A stretch of 64,000 nt of DNA from Syntrophales bacterium (GTDB lineage Bacteria > Desulfobacterota > Syntrophia > Syntrophales > UBA4778), in assembly GCA_028712885.1 (NCBI GenBank), contig JAQTPK010000004.1:38824-102823 (forward strand). Reading direction: 5' to 3'. The position numbers and the translations under genes are program-made. The first letter of the stretch is position 1. Every line of letters starts with the position of its first letter. Of the stretch, positions 44,409 through 51,349 are shown one piece after another. The notes below the pieces were generated by a model. The model made no database searches. It was not told the origin of the DNA and worked only from the letters and a program-made list of their open reading frames with translations.

Positions 44409-45989
44409 ATGAAACCCATGCGGGAACAGATGAAGCGGTATTCGGGACCGGTGGACGCCTGCATCATAGGTTCGGGCGCAGGGGGCGCGGTCCTCGCAAA
44501 GTATCTTGCCGAGGGCGGAATCTCCGTTGTCGTTCTCGAGGCGGGATCCTGGCTGGACACGCAGGAGGATTTCGTCAATGACGAGCTCACGATGCTCGAC
44601 GGAAGGCTCGATTGGGACGATCTGCGGATCACCGCGGGAGAAACGCCGATATCCATGGGCCGGAACAACACCGGGCGCTGCGTTGGCGGCAGCACTGTTC
44701 ATTACACCGCCGTGACGCTGAGGCTGCACCGGGAGGACTTTCAGCTCAGGACCACAGAAGGGCTGGCGGACGACTGGCCCATACGCTACGAAGACCTCGC
44801 GCCCTATTACGCGAAAGTGGAAAATTACCTCGCCGTTTCCGGACCCCGCCATTTCCCCTGGCCTCCCTTCCACGGCCCCTATCCTCACCCGGAAATTCCA
44901 TGGAGCGCCCGGGATTATCTGATCGGCGACGGCATGCTCAAGCTCGGTCTCACGCCGGCCAAGGCCCCGCATGCAATAATCAACGGGTACCACAAAGGAC
45001 GTTCGCCCTGCATGCTGTACGGATTCTGCGTAAACGGGTGCAAGTCCGACGCCAAGTCCAGTACGCTCGTCACCTACATCCCGGACGCGGTCAAGGCCGG
45101 AGCCGAAATCCGCGAAGGGTGCCTCGCCGTGAGGATAAATTTGGGTGACCGGAAGCGCGTGAGATCGGTCACCTACCTCCAGGACGGGAAAGAGGCGGAG
45201 CAGGAGGCCTCCGTGGTCATTCTCTCGTGCTACGCCGTCGAGAGCCCGCGCCTGCTCCTGAATTCCGGCGGCGGAGCTTTTCCGAACGGGCTGGCGAACT
45301 CGAGCGGCATGGTGGGCAGGAATTTCATGATCCACCTGGGCGACAATGTCGCGGGCCGTTTCGAAGAGCCGATCGACAACTGGGTCACGCCGCCGGCGGG
45401 GATAATGAACCAGGATCATTACAAGACGGACCGCCGGAGGGGTTTCGTCCGCGGTTATTCGCTCGAGGCGTACCACATGTTCCCCATCGAGTTCTATACG
45501 GGGCTTGTCGAGACGAACCCGGGACTCTGGGGCGAGCGCCTCCAGAGAATCATCGGGCTTTACGATAAATACACCGTCCTCGGGACCGTGGGAGAGGTTC
45601 TGCCGAGCAAAGGCAATTTTGTCGGACTCGCCGATGAGAAAGACAATAACGGCGTCCGGGTAGCGAAGATTACATATTCGCATGATGAAAACAGTAAAAA
45701 AATGTCCGACTATTCGATGCAGCTCTGCGAGGATATTCTGAGGGAAGCGGGGGCGAAGGACCTTTTCCGTATGCCCGGTACGATCCACGTTCTCGGCACC
45801 TGCAGGATGGGAGACAACCCGCGGACATCCGTCGTGGACCGATGGTGCCGCTGCCACGACGTCCCCAACCTCTATATCTGCGACGGAAGCGTCTTCGTCA
45901 CCGGCGGGGCGGTGAACCCGAGCCTGACCATCCAGGCGCTCGCGACCCGGACGGCGGAATTTATCGTGCGGACGCGCGGCCGGGGGTAG
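44409..45989 (+). CDS. GMC-family FAD-dependent sugar/alcohol dehydrogenase
   Basis: A 526-residue flavoprotein. FAD motif is ACIIGSGAGGAVLAKYLAEG, then GRNNTGRCVGGSTVHYTAVT, a Cys-containing segment CMLYGFCVNGCKSDAKSST, and the C-terminal GMC pattern HVLGTCRMGDNPRTSVVDRW and CDGSVFVTGGAVNPSLTIQA. The His of HVLGT and the Asn of AVNPS are the usual catalytic pair. It is like the large subunit of gluconate 2-dehydrogenase or fructose dehydrogenase, but no cytochrome c subunit gene is present. Start at ATG 44409 (GAGGAGAAAAG ahead); the earlier ORF start at 44334 lies in the repeat. Confidence 0.9.
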   Translation: MKPMREQMKRYSGPVDACIIGSGAGGAVLAKYLAEGGISVVVLEAGSWLDTQEDFVNDELTMLDGRLDWDDLRITAGETPISMGRNNTGRCVGGSTVHYTAVTLRLHREDFQLRTTEGLADDWPIRYEDLAPYYAKVENYLAVSGPRHFPWPPFHGPYPHPEIPWSARDYLIGDGMLKLGLTPAKAPHAIINGYHKGRSPCMLYGFCVNGCKSDAKSSTLVTYIPDAVKAGAEIREGCLAVRINLGDRKRVRSVTYLQDGKEAEQEASVVILSCYAVESPRLLLNSGGGAFPNGLANSSGMVGRNFMIHLGDNVAGRFEEPIDNWVTPPAGIMNQDHYKTDRRRGFVRGYSLEAYHMFPIEFYTGLVETNPGLWGERLQRIIGLYDKYTVLGTVGEVLPSKGNFVGLADEKDNNGVRVAKITYSHDENSKKMSDYSMQLCEDILREAGAKDLFRMPGTIHVLGTCRMGDNPRTSVVDRWCRCHDVPNLYICDGSVFVTGGAVNPSLTIQALATRTAEFIVRTRGRG

Positions 45990-46004
45990 GAAGAATCCGA
46001 GTTT

Positions 46005-46068
46005 AACACCTTGGGCCCTTGAATAAGGCCCTTGGAATCCTGGAACCTTGAATACCCGAACCCTGAAA
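46005..46068. repeat. Tandem CCTTGAA words carrying a gene start
   Basis: CCTTGGGCCCTTGAATAAGG, CCCTTGGAATCCTGGAACC and TTGAATACCCGAACCCTG: degenerate copies of CCTTGAA/CCTTGGA. The TTG start of the next gene is inside it. Confidence 0.7.
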
Positions 46069-47010
46069 AAGGCCGTAATAACCTGTCCCGGGCGGATCAC
46101 GCATGAGGCTCTGAGTTTTCTGAAAGAAAAATTCGAGCTGGCGGAAGCTTGCGGTCTTCCGGAAGAAGAGCTCGCGTCAGCCGTCCATGGCGCCGCCCTG
46201 CTCGTCATGGGAGGAGACGAAAAGATCACGCAGAAGGTGCATCGGGCCAATCCCGGCCTGCGCAAGATATTCCTGGGTGTGGATCCCGTTTTTGCCTTCG
46301 ACCCGGAAGTTCTGGAGCACGACCGCAGCCGCAATCTTCTCTTCCTGGCCGACGGAGGCATCGCCGCAGTCGCTTCCACCACGGTCGAAGAGATGACCGA
46401 CCCCGTGCTGCTGAAATCGAGACTGGCTAAATCGTTTCTGCCGATCCCGGAAAGCAACCTGGCGGAGGGCCTCAGATACCAGCGCGTATCCGTCATCGGG
46501 GCAGGCCGCATCGGTAAGATCGTCATGGAAAAGCTGGCGGGCAGGTGCGGCGAAATCGCCTATTACGACCCGAAGGGCAGGTCCGGGGGGAATGATCCCC
46601 CGGGCCTCCGCGCGGTGAAAGAACTGGCCTCGTGCTTCGAGCGCGATATCGTCACGGTGCATCTCGCGCTCATCCCCGGACAGACGGAGAACATGATCGG
46701 CTATGCCGAGCTTTCCCGGCTCCGCCCCAACGGCCTCCTGATCAACAACGCCCGCTCCCAGCTGATCGAACCGGCGGGCCTGCTCCGCTTTCTCCGCGAG
46801 CGCACCGATGCGCTCTACGTCTGCGACGTCTTCTATGTCGAAGGCGGTGAACTGCGGGACACGATCGTGTCGGGCGCCGGGCTTTTCAGGGATATTTTTT
46901 CCTGCCCAAATTTCCTCTACACGCGCCACCTCGCCGCCATGCGCCCTGAAACGTATGAGGAATACGGCCGTAACATGATCCGGATTATAAAAGAAAAATT
47001 TTTGCAGTGA
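46048..47010 (+). CDS. D-2-hydroxyacid dehydrogenase family protein
   Basis: A 320-residue NAD-dependent enzyme of the 2-hydroxyacid dehydrogenase family. The Rossmann motif is VSVIGAGRIGKIVMEKLAG; the catalytic Arg is in INNARSQLIEP, the Glu is near VFYVEGGELRD and a His lies in YTRHLAAMRPETYEEYG. The N-terminal part is shortened and divergent. The only start in frame is TTG 46048, within a tandem repeat; a stop lies at 46024. It sits between the GMC dehydrogenase and a GH15 gene, so a sugar-acid substrate is plausible but not shown. Confidence 0.85.
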   Translation: MNTRTLKKAVITCPGRITHEALSFLKEKFELAEACGLPEEELASAVHGAALLVMGGDEKITQKVHRANPGLRKIFLGVDPVFAFDPEVLEHDRSRNLLFLADGGIAAVASTTVEEMTDPVLLKSRLAKSFLPIPESNLAEGLRYQRVSVIGAGRIGKIVMEKLAGRCGEIAYYDPKGRSGGNDPPGLRAVKELASCFERDIVTVHLALIPGQTENMIGYAELSRLRPNGLLINNARSQLIEPAGLLRFLRERTDALYVCDVFYVEGGELRDTIVSGAGLFRDIFSCPNFLYTRHLAAMRPETYEEYGRNMIRIIKEKFLQ

Positions 47011-47023
47011 GGCGTAAGGAAAT

Positions 47024-47085
47024 TTTCAGTTTCGGGTCTCAAGGGCCTGTTGCCCAAACAGTCCCTTGAGACCCGAAACCTGAAA
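47024..47085. repeat. Long near-perfect hairpin in the GH15 leader
   Basis: TTTCAGTTTCGGGTCTCAAG (plus GG) pairs with CCCTTGAGACCCGAAACC (plus TGAAA): 22 bp with one bulged base. The inner CTGTT-GCCCA-AACAG extends the stem to about 27 bp. It lies 13 nt before the GH15 start codon and 13 nt after the preceding stop. Could end transcription, stabilise mRNA or be a mobile word pair. The inner GGGCCTGTTGCCCAAA is nearly repeated at 63875-63890. Confidence 0.85.
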
Positions 47086-47098
47086 CCCCGGCAAAAAT

Positions 47099-49108
47099 AT
47101 GCCCAGAGATATCCCCTTAACCAACGGCAGGTTATACGTCAATTTCGACGCCGGATACGCGATGCGCGACATCTACTTCCCGTGCTGCGCCACCGAGAAC
47201 CATTCCGAGGGGCATCCGTTCCGTTTCGGAATATGGGCGGACGGGAGCTTTTCCTGGATGGGACAGGAGTGGGACCCGCGCCCGGACTACCGCTGGGAAA
47301 GCATGGTCAGCCACGTCATCGCCGAAAACCCGGCTCTGGGCATCAGACTTCACGCCGCCGATGCGATCGATTACGTCGAAGACCTGTTCATAAAGAAGCT
47401 GGACATATTCAATTTATCCGACCGGAAAAAGGAGGTCCGGGTCCTCTTTCACCAGGACTTCCACATCAATGAAACGACCGGGTCGGACACGGCGTATTAC
47501 GATCCGGACGAAAAAGCCGTCATCCATTACAAGCAGGACCGCTATTTTCTCGTCTGCGGATCCGGGAACGGGATCCCCGGATTATACCAGTTCACGGCCG
47601 GCATAAAGGAGTTCAGAAATCTTGAGGGCGCATGGAAGGATGCCGAGGACGGCGCCCTTGCGGGAAACACCATTGCCCAGGGTTCGGTTGATTCGGTGGT
47701 TTCGTTCCGGGTGGAGATACCGCCGGGAGAGAAAGGAACCGTCTTTTTCTGGATTACCGCCGGAGCAGATTATGAATCGGCAAGCAGGCTCGGCCGTCTG
47801 ATTATTGAGAAGGGTCCTGAATTCTTCATTGACAGAACCGACCGTTACTGGCGGGCCTGGGTGAACAATGAACACTGGCCCCTGGACCGCCTCCCGCCCC
47901 GGCTCGCCAATCTCTTCAAGAGAAGCCTCCTGATAATCCGGACCAATGTGGACAACGAGGGGGCAATCCTGGCGGCGATGGATTTCGATATGCTGAGCTT
48001 CGGGAGGGATACGTACGGTTACATGTGGCCGAGGGACGCCGCATTTACCAGTTACGCGCTGGATAAAGCCGGTTTTGCGTTTATTTCAAGGAGATTTTTT
48101 CAGTTCTGCAGGCAGATCATGCTGAGGGGAAAGGAGCGGGGGGGATATTTTCTGCCCAAGTACATGTCCGACGGCTCGATCGGAAGCTCATGGCATCCGT
48201 GGGTGGAAAGAGGCGAAAGGCGCCTCCCCATTCAGGAAGACAGCACCGGCCTCGTTCTCTGGGCGCTGTGGAAACACTACGAGTATTTCCGCGACGTCGA
48301 GTTTGCATCCGACATGTACGAAAGCGTCGTGACCCGGTGCGCCGATTTCATGGTCTCATACATCGATCCTGTGCTCGGGCTTCCCAGGCCTTCATATGAC
48401 CTGTGGGAAGAGAGGTGGGGGATTTTCACCTTCACCTGCTCCGCGGTGTTCGCCGGGCTGATGGCTGCCGCAAAATTCGCGCTCCTGTTCGAAGAGAATG
48501 AAAGGGCCGGGAGATACAGAAACACAGCTTTCGATGTGAGATCCGCCGTAGAGAAGAACCTTTTTCACAGAGGGGAAAACAGGTTTCTGAAGGGAATCTA
48601 TCCCCTGGCGGACGGGAAATATGCGCCGGATATGGCCGTGGATGCAAGCGCGTATGCACCCTTCTATCTCGGCCTTTATCCCGCCGGAGACGAAAAAGTC
48701 AGAGGAACGATGGAGGCGATCCGCAGGAGATTATGCGTCGAAGAGCGCAACCGCATCGCACGCTATGAGGGGGACGAGTATTACCGGGACCGCGGCAGCA
48801 CGAAGGAATTACCGGGGAATCCCTGGAACATCTGCACACTCTGGGTTGCACAGTGGCTCATCGCCGCCGCTTCGACTGTAAAAGACCTGGAGGAACCACT
48901 GCGCATCCTGATGGATGTCACGGAAGGCGCGCTCCTGTCGGGGGTGCTTGGAGAACAGACCGACCCCTTTACCGGCAAGCCGGTTTCGGCCGCCCCGCTG
49001 ACGTGGAGTCATGCGACCCTGGTCGCCGCCGTCCTCGAATACCTTGAAAAACTGGAGGAACTTGAAGTTGAAAGAGAAAGGTTAGAGGGTGAGAAAGTGA
49101 GAAGATGA
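47099..49108 (+). CDS. Glycoside hydrolase family 15 (glucoamylase-like)
   Basis: A 669-residue GH15 protein with an N-terminal beta-sandwich (about residues 1-260) and an (alpha/alpha)6 barrel (about 270-655). YGYMWPRDAAFTSYALDKAG, YDLWEERWGIFTFTCSAVFA (first catalytic Glu) and VLGEQTDPFTGKPVSAAPL then TWSHA (second catalytic Glu in GEQ) are all present. Family members cleave maltose-like glucans or trehalose. No signal peptide is seen, so a cytoplasmic glucan or trehalose substrate is likely. The last eight or so codons are contributed by a tandem word repeat. Its neighbours suggest that the released sugar may be oxidised by the GMC system. Confidence 0.92.
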   Translation: MPRDIPLTNGRLYVNFDAGYAMRDIYFPCCATENHSEGHPFRFGIWADGSFSWMGQEWDPRPDYRWESMVSHVIAENPALGIRLHAADAIDYVEDLFIKKLDIFNLSDRKKEVRVLFHQDFHINETTGSDTAYYDPDEKAVIHYKQDRYFLVCGSGNGIPGLYQFTAGIKEFRNLEGAWKDAEDGALAGNTIAQGSVDSVVSFRVEIPPGEKGTVFFWITAGADYESASRLGRLIIEKGPEFFIDRTDRYWRAWVNNEHWPLDRLPPRLANLFKRSLLIIRTNVDNEGAILAAMDFDMLSFGRDTYGYMWPRDAAFTSYALDKAGFAFISRRFFQFCRQIMLRGKERGGYFLPKYMSDGSIGSSWHPWVERGERRLPIQEDSTGLVLWALWKHYEYFRDVEFASDMYESVVTRCADFMVSYIDPVLGLPRPSYDLWEERWGIFTFTCSAVFAGLMAAAKFALLFEENERAGRYRNTAFDVRSAVEKNLFHRGENRFLKGIYPLADGKYAPDMAVDASAYAPFYLGLYPAGDEKVRGTMEAIRRRLCVEERNRIARYEGDEYYRDRGSTKELPGNPWNICTLWVAQWLIAAASTVKDLEEPLRILMDVTEGALLSGVLGEQTDPFTGKPVSAAPLTWSHATLVAAVLEYLEKLEELEVERERLEGEKVRR

Positions 49109-49178
49109 GACATAAACTACTTCGAAGAGCGGCCGCTGTTTTTTTCTCAACATCTCATCTCCTCAACTTCTCACCCTC
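49085..49178. repeat. Inverted pair of GAGAAGATGA-type words at the GH15 stop
   Basis: GAGGGTGAGAAAGTGAGAAG then ATGAGA (49085-49110) faces TCTCATCTCCTCAACTTCTC then ACCCTC (49153-49178): 26 nt with about four mismatches. The left arm is inside the 3' end of the GH15 coding region. It separates two convergent genes and may act as a terminator-like structure. Confidence 0.75.
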
Positions 49179-49201
49179 CATACTCGGCGCCTGGCGTGAA
49201 T

Positions 49202-51178
49202 TTATTCCCTGCTTTTCACCAGGGGGATTTCTACGAAAATCTCGGTTCCCTTCCCCCGGCTTCCCGTTATGCGGAATTCGCCTCCGGCCAGTTCCGCCCT
49301 TTCCCTCATCCCGGCTATCCCGATCGAATTCCGCGCCTCCGACCGGCGCTTCGAGATTCCCCTGCCGTTGTCCCTGACTCTGAGCGAAATGCTGTTTTTT
49401 TTCTGCTCGATATCGATCCCGACCTCGGTCGCCCCGGCATGCCTGATGATATTGGTCAGGCTTTCCTGGAGAATGCGGAACAGCGCAGTACTGACATCCC
49501 CCTGGAGCCTGTTCTCGCCCATATTGGAGCGTAAGGCCACGCGGATCCCCGTCCTGTTCTCGAAATCCCGGATCTGCCATTCCATCGCCTCTTTCAATCC
49601 CAAGTCATCAAGAATGCCGGGCCTGAGCTCGGTGGAAATTCTCCGCACCATCTGCACGGCGGGATTGAGGTACTCGAGCATGAACTGCATTTTGTCGCGC
49701 AGGAGCTTCTCGCCGGGAGAAAGCCTCTTCTGAATCCAGGAAACATCCATTTTCAATCCGGTCAGGACCTGTCCGAGCTCGTCATGGAGCTCGCGGGCGA
49801 TCCGCGTCCTCTCCTCCTCCCGAACGGTCTCTATGCCGGCGGCGAGCGCCCGGAGCCTTTCGCGGGATTTTTTCAGCTCCTCCCGGGCCAGCCTGCGTTC
49901 CGTAACGTCGCGGAGAATGACGACAGCCTGTTTTTCTCCATCTTTGGTGGTGAAAGTGCCGGACGACACATCCGCCACGAACCTGGTCCCGTCCTTGCGG
50001 AACTGCTCCACTTCCCCTCTCTTTTCATCCGCTTTGAGGCGGAAGAAACGGTCGAGTTTCGGCCCTTTTCCGCGGACGCGCATTTTCCTCCCGCGAAGCA
50101 TCTCTTCCTCTTCCATCCCGAACATCCTGCACGCCGCCGGATTCGCGGCCAGGATGCCGCCCTTCGTATTCACCAGCAGAATGCCTTCCAGGCTGTTTTC
50201 ATAAATAGACCGGAAGCGCTCCTCGCTTTCCCGCAACTCTTTTTGCGCCTTTTCCCTCCTTCGGGTCTCCGTTTTCAGACTGCGGCAGGCCCGGTCGAGC
50301 TCCGCCGTCCTTTCCCGAACGAGCTCTTCAAGACGGCAGCGATAATCCTCCAGCATCTTTTCCGTCAGTTTGCGGTCGGTAATGTCCCGGGATATGCCGC
50401 AAAGTCCCTTGACGCGCCCGTGCTGGTCCCGCAGCGGTACTTTTATGGAGTGCAGGGTGCGGACGATCCCGTGGACGTCGGTCGTTACCTCCGATTCGAC
50501 TACACGCCCTTTCAGAACCTCCCGGTCCGTTTTCAGGCCGGGTCCCGCCCAGTCCTCGCTTAAAAGATCGCGGTCCGTCCTGCCCACGATCTGATCTGCG
50601 GGCTTCTGGAAAAAGGCCACGGCGGAAGGATTGACGAGAATATAGCGCAGGTTCTCGTCCTTGATGAAAATAATGTCCCTGGCCCCCTCCATAAGGGCGC
50701 GGAGCCGGGATTCCGACACGCTCAAGGCTGTTTCCGCCTGCTTGCGGCCGGTGATATCCTCAATAAAACCGTCTACGTACATATTTCTGCCGGAGCTGCG
50801 GATAAGCTTCGCGCTGATGCTCCCCCAGAACACCTTCCCGTCTTTCCCGTACAGCTCTATTTCCTCCCGGTTTACGAAACCGTTTTCCCTGAGCTTCCGG
50901 GAAAATCTTTTCCGTACGGAGGGACTCACATGCAGCATGGACCGGCAATTAAGAATAAAATCCTCGACGGAGCCGTAACCGAACATCTCCGCGATCGCCG
51001 GGTTGGCCATCAGCATACGCTCATCCCTCCCGGCGGTGGCCCGGTATATGCCGATGGGGAGATTCCCGACAAGATTCCGGAATTGAAGATCGATTTCCCT
51101 CAGGGCCGAGTCGAGGCGGTCCTTCCATTCATCTTTTTCCCTGCCCCGAAACGTCTTCCCCGGTTTTTTCCCCGCCAT
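49202..51178 (-). CDS. Multi-PAS sensor kinase with NarL-type (HisKA_3) core, orphan
   Basis: A 658-residue soluble kinase: PAS1 (about 30-150), PAS2 (155-275), a coiled-coil stretch (275-320), PAS3 (320-435), a HisKA_3 dimerisation helix with the phospho-His in IARELHDELGQVLTGLKMD, and a HATPase domain (DNGRGI, then GIAGMRERAELAGG). Such kinases normally pair with LuxR/NarL-type regulators, but none is adjacent. No membrane segment is seen. It is divergent from a second, hybrid PAS kinase with about 170 nt between them. Confidence 0.92.
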   Translation of the reverse strand: MAGKKPGKTFRGREKDEWKDRLDSALREIDLQFRNLVGNLPIGIYRATAGRDERMLMANPAIAEMFGYGSVEDFILNCRSMLHVSPSVRKRFSRKLRENGFVNREEIELYGKDGKVFWGSISAKLIRSSGRNMYVDGFIEDITGRKQAETALSVSESRLRALMEGARDIIFIKDENLRYILVNPSAVAFFQKPADQIVGRTDRDLLSEDWAGPGLKTDREVLKGRVVESEVTTDVHGIVRTLHSIKVPLRDQHGRVKGLCGISRDITDRKLTEKMLEDYRCRLEELVRERTAELDRACRSLKTETRRREKAQKELRESEERFRSIYENSLEGILLVNTKGGILAANPAACRMFGMEEEEMLRGRKMRVRGKGPKLDRFFRLKADEKRGEVEQFRKDGTRFVADVSSGTFTTKDGEKQAVVILRDVTERRLAREELKKSRERLRALAAGIETVREEERTRIARELHDELGQVLTGLKMDVSWIQKRLSPGEKLLRDKMQFMLEYLNPAVQMVRRISTELRPGILDDLGLKEAMEWQIRDFENRTGIRVALRSNMGENRLQGDVSTALFRILQESLTNIIRHAGATEVGIDIEQKKNSISLRVRDNGRGISKRRSEARNSIGIAGMRERAELAGGEFRITGSRGKGTEIFVEIPLVKSRE

Positions 51179-51349
51179 AAGACCCCCTGAGACCCCGGCT
51201 TTCAGAAAAGCGCGTGATTAATTTATTCTCTTTCACTGCTTTTTCTCAACAGGAAAATAAGGGACAATTCTTCAAGTTTTCCCGATTTTTTTCCGATTAT
51301 ATGATCACTTGGTTCCCCAAGCCGAGGGAAAAATCCGCCCGGAGACAGT

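Noticed and set aside
44394..46526. 710-codon ORF on the minus strand
   Set aside because: It is antisense to the GMC dehydrogenase and part of the 2-hydroxyacid dehydrogenase, both clear genes. It is a shadow.
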